A DNA stretch of 64,000 bases from Pontederia crassipes. Taxonomy: Eukaryota; Streptophyta; Magnoliopsida; Commelinales; Pontederiaceae. The notes below the pieces were generated by a model. That model was given only the letters and a program-made list of their open reading frames with translations, made no database searches and was not told where the DNA came from. Below are positions 1 through 11,833 of this stretch, in pieces. The position numbers and the translations under genes were made by a program. Location: NCBI GenBank assembly GCA_030549335.1, contig CM060193.1, positions 43,013,391-43,077,390 on the forward strand, given 5' to 3'. Numbering within the stretch: the stretch's first letter is position 1; every line of letters starts with the position of its first letter.

Positions 1-2181
1 ACCCAGACCATGTTTCTTATTTTGATCGGGTCTTACTGAATTTTTTATTTTTGTATTCGATAAATCTGGACTAGGTTATCTGTAACTCGGGCCGAGCTTG
101 GACATCATTTCTATAAGCTCAGGCCGAGTTTTATCTACCATTTCCGAACTAAATACCTTGTGTGAAACTCAAGCCAAGTTCCATCACATTGGGCCAAGTA
201 CGGTTCACAACATATTAAATTATGATTGATCCACTTTTATTTCTATTAATTATGGAAATTAAAGGGTCTACAATATAAATCATTCTAAATTAGAATGGAT
301 ACAAGTTGATTGACTTTGACTTAATCTTGTTTAGAATAATTATGTTCTCAAGTTTTTTAGTCATTTATTTAAGAGATTCTTTTGTACATAAAGCATCACA
401 ATTAACATTGAATTACAATTTTTTTTATTATGCTATAATCACATATTTGTTTGAGATAGTTTATCAAGTTTTTAATGCTAAATCTTTATTTATTTAGTTG
501 CATATTAATGCATTCTAATTAAAGTAAAATTTCAATTGTTTGACTTTTCAATGACTTTAATTGTGCTTTACATTAGAATAGTTTGATTTTCAAATTTTTT
601 AGACCAATATTTATGAGCAACACATTTTCACGAGAAATTTTATTGATTAATTGAGAAGTAATGAAAGGATACGACGTTGGAACCCTTGTTATTATTGATT
701 TATCTCCATGCTTCTATTTGTCAATGCACTTTCATTTTCTCTTTCTCCTTTCTCAACTGGTGAATTGAGTTTTAATTCATATTTTTTTCACAATAACTTT
801 TAGAGTTGAGGGTTATTAGTCTTTAGTCCTCATGGATTCCACTTTACTTATTCTTTTATTAATTGATACAGTTTAGTATACTTACTAGTATATTTGTACT
901 TATTTTACACACATCAATCCCTACTACTAAGTTGGAGCCACTTTTGCTCCCTTGTAATTTGATTGGCCCTCATGGCCCGAAGATAGAATACATTTTAAGG
1001 AAAAGATAAAAAAATGTAAAATGTGAGTTATGTTTGTCTATATTTATAATTAGGAAATAACTGAGAAAAAATATTTAATAAAGGGATAGGTAGTGGAAGT
1101 AAAGTCAACATGATGAAGCTACACACCTCGATGAAGGCGAAACACCATGAGCCACTGTTCTAATTATGCAAGGCTACTCCATCCCAAACAATGAAGAGGA
1201 TTCCATAGCATGAGTGTTGCATCCTCTCCTATTATAGGACACTTGTTATGGCATTGATTGTGTAACAAATAACACATTATTTCTCAAGGCACACTCTTAA
1301 AAAGTAAAGAGCTCTTCCAATAAATAAGAAGATAATGATCATGTTATGATGATTATAAAGTTATGACTATGATATTAAAGATGGAGGAATCAAGTTCTTA
1401 ATAGTACGATGATGTTACTAAAGATTATCAAATAAGATACTAGTCCCTTTTACGGGGGAGAAAATAAGTTTCCTAATGGATAAGTCTCATGATGTTATTG
1501 TCCTTCCAAATGAGAAAGATATATCTCTTAAATTAAATATCGTGATTTTAATCTGTTAATGATTCTCTTGAGCATAATCTTTGCCTTTCTATTACTGTAC
1601 AAAAATAGATTATAATGTTTACTAGAAAATTTATAACATGATTATGCCTTTTTACTATTCTATATGATCTCCTTTATGGACATGAGGACTTAAAGTATAT
1701 TTCTTATGCTTCTTGAAGTGCATGTTTTATGGTCTATTTATTAATTAACGCATTAATAATCATCGCTTACGAAATAATGATTCTTCCCCTATGTTAATCC
1801 TTGCAAGTACCAAATAATCTGCATGGGGGTGATGTGTGTGTGCACGGAGATCAGAGCTCGTCTGGCAGTGTGCACATGAATTGACCTTATGTTGTTATAA
1901 CTTGTGTTGTAGCATGTTATATGTAAACTTCATTTATAAGTCTATGTGACTTGTGATGTGCTCAAGTCAAGATATCTATTTGTACTAGTTTTATGAAATT
2001 TTCTTGAGCTTTCGCATTTGTGTATAATTGTGTTTTTCTGCTTTCGCATATTATTCTATGCTAAGGAAGGCAAGATGTAAGTTTACGTAATAATTTTGAA
2101 AAAAAACTTTAGCCACATAATGAGAGTTAAATTTCGTAGCTTTATATATAAATTATGGATAAATCTTTATAGGTATAGGGT
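1..2181. other. AT-rich intergenic DNA, no gene recognised
   Basis: No reading frame here resembles a known protein and none is long. Positions 1-200 contain several imperfect repeats of the type aactcgggccgag. A similar wording occurs near 35920-36110, so this may be the edge of an old retrotransposon that starts outside the window. The rest is AT-rich sequence without visible terminal repeats. Confidence 0.5.
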
Positions 2182-2190
2182 AAAAGTAAA

Positions 2191-3407
2191 GGGAAAAGAG
2201 GCGCTACTTAGCAGCTCTCCTAAGCAGCCAGCTTAGCGTTGTAGCGCACCGTCGGATCTCATCCGACGATGCGCATTTTCTTTTTACGTTTCTTTTTAAT
2301 GATTTAATCTTCAACGTCCATGTTCCTTGGATGACCATGATCGATTGACATTTAAAAGCTCCCAAATGTCAAAATTGCTCTCCTATAGCCAAAATTGCTC
2401 CGGCGGAATTGTCGCTCTGCCTGATGAATGTCGTTGCTTCTCGCTCGCCTACATTCTGACGTTGTTCTTGCCTGCTTCTTGCTGCTTCCATTTTGACATC
2501 GCCTCGTGCTTTCTTAGACAGAGGCAGATGGTGGAGGGGCCCTCTTGGAAGAGGATGTAGGCATCGACGGGTCGTGGGCGCAGCGGTAGGCGTAGGAGGT
2601 CCAGGAAACTATTTTTTCTTTTTGCTCGGGTTCTGATCACAAGTTTTGTTGTGCTTTATTGTGGACATGCCATCTTGCATTATTGTGCTTTGATCTATCT
2701 ACTGATTCGACACCTTTGTCTGATCGGTCGTCGTACGAGTTAAACGGCGACTGCTTTCGAATTACCGATGGTGGCGACGGCTGCTGCATCCGTGATGACG
2801 ATGACTGCTGTGGCCGTGATGACGACGACGTCGGCTTAGGGGCTGCCGAGCATGTAGTGGATGGCCCTTGGGAATGTGCCAGCGCGGTCGCCCTCATGAC
2901 TTGGTTGTAGCCGACGAGGAAGTTCCAGACGAAGGGCACATCCCCGATGTCGGCGTCGGCAAGCCACATGAAACGATGGAGAAAGGCCCAGTCTGGCTGC
3001 TAACGAGCTCCGGTGTGAGGGCTCGGTTCTTGGGGTGGGGGCGGTTGCACAGGACCATGGAGGGCCAGTTCTTTCGGGGGTAGACAGCACCGTCCATCTT
3101 GGTGGCCTCCTTGGGGGTGTAGTCGTGGTGGACACACATGATGGCAAAGCGGTCGTTGAGGAGGCAGAGCAGCTCGGCGACGTTGGAGATTTGGATGGAG
3201 GTGAACAAGCAAACAACATTAGAAAGATGGAACATCCGGCGGAGAGCGAACGACAAAACATTTGGACAGATGAGCGCTGTAGGAGAGAGAAAATTTAGGG
3301 CAGGTTTAACTTTAGAAAAGGTGAAAAAAAGAGCGACCGTCAGATCGTATCCGACGGTACTCATTTCTGGCTGCTTAGGAGAGCTCCTAAGCAGTGCCTC
3401 TTTTCCC
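2191..3407. mobile_element. Mutator-like element (Pack-MULE type), family 1 copy A
   Basis: Both ends begin gggaaaagaggc when read inward, followed by a shared cttag..agctctcctaagcagcca block of about 40 bp and then a looser ccgtcggatc block. The element is flanked by a perfect 9-bp direct repeat aaaagtaaa (2182-2190 and 3408-3416), the target-duplication size of Mutator-like elements. There is no transposase in its 1217 bp; the interior is GC-rich against an AT-rich surround and holds a piece of a host gene (see 2836-3205). The ends match those of the element at 18309-19845, so the two belong to one family. Confidence 0.85.
2836..3205 (-). pseudogene. captured fragment of a CDI-like nucleotide-diphospho-sugar transferase gene
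   Basis: On the minus strand the frames here spell segments typical of the plant CDI family (Arabidopsis At1g64980, predicted glycosyltransferase): CVHHDYTPKEATKMDGAVYP, then NRPHPKNRALTPELVSSQTG, then after a frame change near 2985 ADIGDVPFVWNFLVGYN, and after a second change near 2890 TFPRAIHYMLGSP. They lie in the right order for the parent protein, but in different frames and without the family's N-terminal part, so this is a non-functional copy. It sits wholly inside the Mutator-like element. The family match is from memory of the conserved motifs and should be confirmed by a protein search. Confidence 0.72.
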
Positions 3408-3898
3408 AAAAGTAAAGTGCTCAATAAATTTTCTGGACATTATGAATTAAAAAAAGAGATAATAGAAACAAATTGTAAATGCATCATACTTCAACAACAT
3501 ATTCGTGTGATACTGGAAAGATAGACAATAAAGAGTTTTACTAAAAAGCAACGTTAATTGACACAATCGGATAGTGGAATTATATCATAGGAGTGCTAGT
3601 AGCCCCAAGTTCAAAATTTAGAGTCACCACATTGGTCATAATTTATTTATATTGCTCCTATAGTTGGATGCTAGTAGCCTTGGAAACCAATCAATGGGTC
3701 TCGATCGAAAGTAAAGAGTTTTACTAAAACAAGGAATTGATAGATTGTTTGGTTTCAAATTATCATACTACAAATAAATATTTGATTGATTTTATTTTAT
3801 TATTTAATTTTTTAGATCTTTTTAAACAAAAGATCCTGTACAAAGTGAGTGTTTCATTCCTAAAAATGTTCCATTTCAATAAATATTTTTTTATTAAT

Positions 3899-4096
3899 AA
3901 AAAAATATTTTACTGTATTCCTATATGTATTCTTTTGCTAATGTCACTTTTGAATTTACTCATTTCCTTTTACTAATTTTAGTTCATTCTTTTACTTAAA
4001 AAAATATTTTACTGTATTCCTATATGTATTCTTTTGCTAATGTCACTTTTGAATTTACTCATTTCCTTTTACTAATTTTAGTTCATTCTTTTACTT
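3899..4096. repeat. perfect 99-bp tandem duplication, two copies
   Basis: Copy 1 is 3899-3997 and copy 2 is 3998-4096. Both begin with seven A followed by tattttactg and end with cattcttttactt, and no base differs between them by eye. This implies a recent replication-slippage or unequal-exchange event. Confidence 0.93.
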
Positions 4097-4185
4097 AGAA
4101 TTCTCTACATTTTTTGCATTTTTTCTCTTTGTCTTGTATCCATTATATTTCCTCCCATTTTACATTCATTTTATCATTTAAAAAA

Positions 4186-4188
<3 letters not shown>

Positions 4189-4222
<34 letters not shown>
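4189..4222. repeat. (AT)n microsatellite
   Basis: About 17 uninterrupted AT dinucleotides. Confidence 0.95.
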
Positions 4223-4226
<4 letters not shown>

Positions 4227-4342
4227 AACAATCATATCATTCAAATAATTTATTCTTTTGGAAAAATAAGATTTAAAATGGTTTATTTTTTGAAAAAAAT
4301 AAATGAAAACGTTATTAAATTCATGATAGTTGATATAAGAAA

Positions 4343-4721
4343 GAGTTTAATGTAGGTGTTGAGCGCTTTACATGTGAAGCGCGTGTCAAGCGGCTTTACG
4401 CATAGTTTATTTTATTTTTTTTGATATCTTTTTTCATGAATAGTTAGATGATCATTGATGACAACAAAAAATAATTTTATAACGTAAAAAATTATGAAAA
4501 ATATGTATATTTATTATGAAGGATAATAATATACATAAGTTGGTAAATTTTTGAAAGTGATGAATATAATTGTTAACAATGATTTGAATCATATTTTTGT
4601 TATCATTAATGATTATCTAAACTATTTATGAAGAAAGATATCGAAAAAATAAAGTAAACTATGCGTAAAGCCGCTTGACACGCGCTTCATATGTAAAGCG
4701 TTCAACACCTACATTAAACCC
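4343..4721. mobile_element. long-TIR MITE, copy 1
   Basis: The 379-bp segment folds back on itself. The left end reads gagtttaatgtaggtgttga and the reverse complement of the right end reads gggtttaatgtaggtgttga, with the match running on for roughly 100 bp through the agcgcgtgtcaagcggcttt core. A second, diverged copy lies at 13138-13502. There is no coding capacity. The target duplication is not resolved in the AT-rich flanks, so the superfamily is open (PIF/Harbinger is possible). Confidence 0.8.
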
Positions 4722-5396
4722 ATATAGAAAATCTATTGTTAGTTCCATTTTCTATCTTTGTTTTCCTCTATCATCATATATGAATATTTTAAATACTTTA
4801 GTTGTTTTCGAATGCACTATTCTAATAACATTTGGATCAGTTGGTCAAAACTTATGAAAAAATATGGAGCAAAATCATCATGATGTTGGGTGAAGAAAGC
4901 CTTTCCACAATATTTATAACCAACGATAAAGCTACCGGAAAGATAGTGTTGATAAAGGAAGCCTACCCTTAATACTAGCATTTAGTGATGAAGGAAAAAA
5001 TATACTATATTTCAAATTAAGAGATAAATAACATGTTTATTAGTTCCTCTAATTATTATGAAGATTGATACAATTAACATGAAAATACTTTTATATTCAT
5101 GGAAATGTCTCTTATTCTCATAAAAAATATTTTAGTTATGAAGAATGATGATCATTTGGTTGATGACATGTTGATGTTGAAAGTAAACATGCATGATTTG
5201 GGAAGAAAATTTTAACATGTGTCTTTGATTTTTCTTCTAACATATTTTTTTAATGATAATTAAAATGTTGCACATATTATTTTTTTTAAAAAAATTGCAA
5301 CAAAATTTTCAAAGAAAAAATGTTAAGGAAATAAAATATAAGATGAAACATAGCAACTATGATTATATTTGTTATGTTCATTTCTCTGATTCATAT

Positions 5397-7436
5397 TGTA
5401 ACACTCGAAAAATATATATATATATATATAATAAAATAAAATAAAATTTCAAACAGAACATGACAACAATGACCAGCTGGGGTGTGGAGAATTTAAAACT
5501 CCAGCAACGTACAATTAAATGAGGATTTGGCCAAGTAAGGAGAGTAATTAGCATATTTGAAAAGTTAATGGGGGATTAATGCAGTTGTGGGAGAGAGAGA
5601 GATTCAAATTTCAAAATCCATAATGAAAAATACACATCCAAAAACCCCTCTGATCCTGATGTTTCATCTCTTTCCAAACCTACCTCATAGAAGAACTCAC
5701 CTCCCTGCCAAATTCCACCGCAAATGAACAAAAGATATCTCCAGAAACTAGACGCCTCACGCTGAGAGGGTAGGAAAGATAGCAAGGGTCAGCCAAATAT
5801 GTTTTCTCTTCTCTTCTCACGTCCTCTTCACAAATAGGCTCGTCCTCACTGATTTTCTGCAACCTGAATCAAATTGCAGAGGAAGAATGACCTGCTGAGG
5901 TGCCACGAGGAGGACCGCAAGACCACTGATTTGGACGAACCAGCGAACAGAGATCCAACACTATTAGAGGTGGGTGAAATTGAAATATCTCTGCATAACC
6001 GTGAATAGGATTAGGTAAATCCTGTGAAATAATTCATGATCGAATAAAGAAAAGAAAAGAATGGATTGTTTGCCTAGGATGCTATAATTATTGATTGATT
6101 TCTAATATGAGTGTATCATGTTTTGACATTATCTGTGGTTGATGATTGCTCTGAAGTAGTGATATATTTAGGATAGAAATCGCTCAAATTTTATATGCTC
6201 TGTTCGTGATTTGAGACTTAATGATTGGTCGACCGACCATAGAGGATCGATCGATTGACATCCTATCGGCGTTCGTCAATGTACATAGATCGGCCGACCG
6301 ACCGATGGAAATCGGTCTATCAATCATTCCTTCTGCAATGCACAACACGGTCGACCGACTGATGAAAATCTGTTGAATGGATCTCGTATTATCGGTCGAC
6401 CGACCAGGAGAAATCGGTCAACCGAACCTTGAGTCTGACCCTTAATTCGGCTTATTATTAAGTCTAGATTTTGACACGATCATTGTTTGTTTCCCTTCTG
6501 ATTTATTTCCTATATGACTGAATTCGAAGATTGTTACTGATTTACCCTACATTGATTCAATTACCTCTATAGTGTGAAAGAACAACAGAAGTACAATGTA
6601 ATTATCAAAGAAAGATGGAAGGATAAATGATGGATGGTCAGTCCATGCCATGTGCTTATAGATAAGGGTCACTCCTTTGGTCATAGCTTGATCAACCAAT
6701 GATCTGCACAAGACTATATTGTTTTGCTCAGCGTAAAACTCCTAAAAAGTTAAAGGCACCTAAAGTCATTTAAACTAAAAGTAAAGTTCAAGGTAAAGGA
6801 GAATGTACTAATGATACAAGTATAATAACAAGTCAAGCATCGTTATGATTTCTATATGATAAATGAGTTTCCTCATGAATCTAAGCTCACTATGTGTTAT
6901 CATGATATTATCAGCCTTCTTTATCCATTGATCTTTATTACTCAAATGATTCTATACTCACTATCCGATCGTGATAAAGAGTTTATTGATTCTGACTCAC
7001 ACTATTTAATAGTTATGCATTGAATATTTATATTGATTCTCCACTAAGCTGTAAAGCTTATGGGAGTACCTCATCCCCTGTGTTTAATTTCCACAGGGTC
7101 AGGTCAGTAATAGTGTTGAGATCGTGTGTTGTGACAGAGCTCAGGCGATGATATAACACATGAACCAAAGGTCCTTATTATCTAGTTTTATTCTTCCGAT
7201 TTTATTCCATATTTATGAACATTCATGTAATTTCGATAATATTCTACCTTGAGATTTCGTAATGATTTTCTAACTTCCGTCAATTATGATATTCTCTATT
7301 CTTCTCCTTATATTATTGTTGAGGTGTCAATCTTCTTGACTAAGTTTGAGTCAATATAATGGTCAAAGCCTTAATGCTTGTAGAGTTTTCATATTGATCC
7401 TTGCCACGTGGCATTGATAGTTTTGGGGTCGTTACA
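5397..7436. mobile_element. solo LTR, probably Ty3/gypsy, 2040 bp
   Basis: It starts TGTAACAC and ends GTTACA, and is flanked by a perfect 5-bp direct repeat catat (5392-5396 and 7437-7441). This is the signature of an LTR left after recombination between the two LTRs of a retrotransposon. No gag or pol sequence is present. Positions 6220-6440 carry repeated ggtcgaccgacc-type motifs. The gypsy assignment rests on the tgtaacac...gttaca ends and the length and is an inference. Confidence 0.85.
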
Positions 7437-7441
7437 CATAT

Positions 7442-9115
7442 TTAATTGATCATTATTGTGATTTGCACAACTATTCTTTTGAATGCAAATTCAAAACATA
7501 TTTAAATATTGCCATGAATGTGATATGGATTCCTAAGGGAAAATGTGATTTATTTTATAGGTACACATTACTCAAAGTTCAAAGAAAAAAAAATACTTGG
7601 ACAATAAAAAAAATACTTAAACTTTGGTTCTTCCAAATTGTTAAACAAAGAGTTTTTTGCATCAAATGATATTGTGCAATGTTACATGGGGTACTATTTG
7701 TTCACATACAAAAATTATGAAATTAATTTTGCATAATATGTTAATACTTCAAGCACTAGATTCATATGTTTATCTGATAACATAGTTATGTGATTATTTA
7801 TGTCTTAAGACAACAATATGCATACTAAATAGGTTTTCCTTTTTGTCAAATTCAAGCTTTAACTCACCCACCTTTCTCCCTCATTATAATACATATAGGG
7901 GTCGTTTGATAACGAGAATTAGAATTTCATAAAGTTTCTGTGAATAGTTTGAGTTGACAGATAAGTTCGGGATGTGTTTGGATAGAGTGGAATTTGATGA
8001 TAAGGAACAAGATAGTTGATGTGATAGGAAAAAGTAGATGTGATGGATTAATTTTAGTGGGTAATTGAATTAAGAATATGTATGATAAATATAGATTATA
8101 AAATTGTTAGAAAATTAAAATACATAATATTTATTTTAAAATTATGTAAAAATTTTTGTTAAAAATATATATTATTTAACTATAAAAAATCAATTTTTAA
8201 TAATTTATATTTAATAAAATATTAAAAATATATAATGAAATAATAAATAATATTATATTAATCCTTTATTATTTATATTTTATATATAATAAATAAATAA
8301 ACTTATATAAGTAAGGTTATAAAAGAAAATTATAAAAGAAAAAAGTTAAAAAAAAAGAAAGAAAACGTCAACTAAAAAATGGCAACGGAGCTACAGTGCT
8401 CTGGTGGAAGGTTCAACTTTAAACTCTTTTAAATATAATATATATGGAGCTCCAAATTGACATATTGTTTAATAATGTAAGTATTCTGATATTATTCTAA
8501 TATAATGAGTCTATTCAAACATATTAAACTTATATAAATTGGAATAGATTTGGATAAAATTTATCAAAAATATTTATTGTAAATATTATTTAGAAAACAA
8601 TAAAATATTTAAATTAATTTTGAATACTAAGAAAAGAATTGTAAGATATATTTATATACTTTTTTATAGTGTTATTCATAAATATATTTGAGATCATAAA
8701 AAATAATATTTTAATAAAAATCCGGTTGAATCCAATTAAATCGATCAAACCGTGGTCCAGTTGACATACCGGTTTGACGTCCAGTACGATTTTAAAAACA
8801 TTGCTTGGGAGATGTGAATGATGGTTGGAGGTTAGAGTTAAAGTCTGTAGAGTGAGTCTCAAATCATTCATTGTGATCCAATGGTAAAAGAAGAGGGTCA
8901 AGTTTGAAGTTATTGTTTTGAATTTAAACCATTAATTTTAATCTAATGGTGGATTCTTTACAATATGTATGTGCTGCGAAAGATCTTATTCCCTTTAAAG
9001 TTTTGTAACCTTGCAAACTGGGTGTGGATCCGTATCCCATAAATAATTGCTAACAAAGGTGCTCACGATCAAAATAGTTGACAACAATCTCCATGACAAG
9101 GTTCTTGCACATGGT
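7442..9115. other. AT-rich intergenic DNA
   Basis: No gene is visible. Positions 8090-8340 are almost pure A/T. The stretch 8700-8802 (ccggtttgac...ttttaaaaacattg) resembles one end of a hAT-type element, but no matching opposite end or 8-bp duplication was found. Confidence 0.5.
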
Positions 9116-9126
9116 TACGTATAAGA

Positions 9127-9573
9127 TATGTGGAACCGCTGAAAGTACTAAATTATCTATTTATTAATTTTTAAATAAATTAATAAGTAATATTGCCGTT
9201 ACATATCTACATTATATTATTTATCGAATTGCGACGGTTGGAATCGCTGAAAGTTTCGACGGGTAAATAATCGTCGAAATTTTCAACGGTCTGAACCATC
9301 AAACATGAGATGAAAAACTAATCGCCCTCGTTCACTTTCTTCGACGGTTACGAGCATCAGTATTTTCGACAGATATTCATCCGTCTAAACATTCGACAGT
9401 CCTAACCATCGAAAGTTTCGACAATTTGTAAACCGTCGTAAGTTAAGACGGTCGCAACCGTCAAAAATCGCACCGTCCATAATTACAGTGGATATTTCTA
9501 TCCTTCGATAGTTTAGACGGAATTTGACCCATCGAAAATGGTCCGTCGAAAATTCTGCTTTTTTCTTGTAGTG
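9127..9573. mobile_element. CACTA (En/Spm-like) element remnant with one recognisable end
   Basis: The right border ends in ttcttgtagtg, the reverse complement of the standard CACTACAAGAA terminus. The interior holds many short cgacggt / ccgtcgaaa motifs in both orientations, like CACTA subterminal repeats. The left border is not a CACTA end. Instead, an 11-bp direct repeat tacgtataaga lies at 9116-9126 and 9574-9584. No coding capacity is left. Confidence 0.6.
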
Positions 9574-9584
9574 TACGTATAAGA

Positions 9585-10222
9585 ATAAGGCAAGTCATAT
9601 GATTATATGCTTTTATTATAAAAGTTATTAAGCTTCCGCTATATGATATTATCATGTTCAAATAACTTATCTCCATTATGTTTATAGGTAAAGTTCATAT
9701 TATAACTTGAATACATATACTTAAGATTCATCTAATTTGAATACGTGTGAAGAAAGATATATATTGTTCTTTCTTCTCTCAACCCTCAAACTGCTAATAC
9801 AGAAAGAGATATTGAGAACAGATATGTGGAAATAAAAAAAAATAGAAAGATTGATTGATTATTTGAGGTATTAAACAATTGGTCATTTATATGTATCTTG
9901 ATCTTATGTATAGTATATTTAACAAGGAAATTTATTGGGGTACCTAGTGAATAGTTGGAATCAAATCTTTACCTAGTGAATAGTTAAATATGTATAGTAT
10001 ATTTAACTATTAAGTTGTCAATATTATAAGGACCAAATCTTCAATATTGTTAACAAGTAAGGCCTTGGTCGTTGTAAATATACACTTCTTAATTACGAGA
10101 GACTGGTAGGCCAAATTAATTAAGGATTGTAGTGGCGAAATTAAGATAATGCAACGAAATTTGATCCGTTGTTATTGATCTCTAAACAACGAAGCCATGC
10201 TCATGCTCTACATATACATTTT

Positions 10223-10272
<50 letters not shown>

Positions 10273-11309
10273 TTGCAATTTCCCATCATCATCATCATTA
10301 ATAATTAGTGGCTGCAATTTGATGATCAGAAGCTATCATTAATTGTTTCCTTTCGTTTTCCATCTTGTAATGATGTTCAAGTATTTTAACTTATCATGCA
10401 TAATTAGATTAATAGTGATGTTTATCTTGAATCGAGGTTTGTCGTCAGAGTGTGGGTAGAGTGTTACACTTAACTTCATTGTTCTTAACTTTTCCTTGCG
10501 TTTGCTCACTTCTGATCACATACGTATCACATTGGGATTGACAACAAAACTTCCGTCCTCTTATATATATGAGAGAGAGAGAGGATTCCATGTATATTTT
10601 GAATTTTTTATTTGATACAGTAATTAAATGGATGCCTAATTACAACCAATTTCTCAACATATTGATTAAGACATGATTAGCAACATCTATGACCAATTAG
10701 CTGGTTCTGTCACTCTCTCTCTCTCATGAGTTTTCTTGCCGACAATGTTTTGGCTTAAATGTACTACAATCATCACTGGAAAAGTTGTAGTATTATACAT
10801 TAATGTAATTATATTTTCCAATTTTAAGTATAAAGTACATTTGAATGAACTGTGATTAATTATATTGACCCGGAAAAAATGAACCAAACATGGGTGCCAC
10901 GAAGCCATCGATATATAATAAATATAACTAATTCAAAGGCGTTCGCAAATACATTATATTTCACCACGAACGTGACGCCATGCCGGTGCCTCCAAACCTT
11001 TCTTTGCTTGACATCTTTACATTTCACTTTCCATCTCAAAGTTATAAATCGATTAGTGCATACATTAATTTATGTAGTTAATTATATGTATACTTACAAC
11101 GCCAGGCATCAATAAATTAATGCCAATCCAAAATACTCGGAGTGCATGCATCATGCTTAACTCACGTTTAGAATTTCTTAATTAATGATTGGTCCCTTCA
11201 TTAGCTAATCGACACTTTTTTTATCGTCGTTCATGTTTGCATCGAAGTATTGTTTAATTAACCTTCGGAGCTTCAATAAATGATTCAATAGTTTATATAG
11301 TATGAGAAC
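9585..11309. other. AT-rich intergenic DNA with an AT microsatellite
   Basis: No gene is visible. A long (AT)n run occupies about 10226-10270, and short GA runs occur near 10570 and 10710. Frames such as 10852-11115 do not resemble a protein family. Confidence 0.5.
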
Positions 11310-11745
11310 TAAGAAGGATATAATGCGTGTGCGACGCCGCCCCCGTTCCCCCTTCTTCCTCTTCCTTCCCTTCTTCGACTCGACCATGGATCTTGCGAGC
11401 TGAAGGCCCCTACAACTTCCCTTCCATCCTATTTGGCGGGCTCATATCCGCCGACGTCTCGTCCACCTAGCATCCCTTCAGACGAATTGTCCCGTCGTTA
11501 TTGGCATCATCTTCGTGTCGCTTCTGCTTCTGCTATTGATCTTTCGCCTCACCTCCGAAGAGCTCCATGAGGTGGCAGAGATTGGAGGAAAGGGGCCGGC
11601 GGCGCCACTCGCAAGGGGAGGATAGGCACTCGCAAATGTCGGTGATGGTCAGCGCCCATGGCGGCGCTCGGAGGTGAAGGTCGCACGAACACGATGTCTC
11701 ACGCTGCGATGCCCTGGGGACGTGGCACGTATGTTATATCCTTAT
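11310..11745. other. GC-rich island without recognised gene
   Basis: An abruptly GC-rich, CpG-rich block sits in AT-rich DNA. Its ends look loosely inverted (ggatataatgcgtgt on the left, reverse complement ggatataacatacgt on the right). The composition resembles a captured 5' gene end as in the Mutator-like elements here, but no target duplication and no protein match could be seen. Confidence 0.35.
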
Positions 11746-11748
11746 TAG

Positions 11749-11833
11749 AGGGCGTGGTGCAGTGGCACACCCCTTGACTCATAGACCAAGCGGTCTCAAG
11801 TTCAAATCTGAAAGTTGCGTGCCATTTTTTTAT
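11749..11833 (+). mobile_element. tRNA-derived SINE-like head
   Basis: The sequence contains an A-box-like tggtgcagtggc (about 11755-11766), a B-box-like aagttcaaatct (about 11809-11820) at tRNA-like spacing, and a T run directly after gttgcgtgcca. It does not fold as a proper tRNA, so a tRNA-derived SINE head is the best reading. The 3' end and target duplication are unclear. Confidence 0.4.

Larger units (their letters stand above)
3417..4342. other. AT-rich intergenic DNA with a 99-bp tandem duplication
   Basis: There is no gene. The interval holds the tandem repeat at 3899-4096 and a TA microsatellite at 4189-4222. Small frames such as 3737-3976 are AT-rich, low-complexity and run through the tandem repeat. 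Confidence 0.6.

Noticed and set aside
8690..8802. hAT element end (ccggtttgac...aaaacattg)
   Set aside because: Only one end looks right; no opposite terminus or 8-bp duplication, so not listed as an element.
11749..11833. A functional tRNA gene
   Set aside because: A- and B-box-like words exist, but acceptor and anticodon stems do not pair properly.
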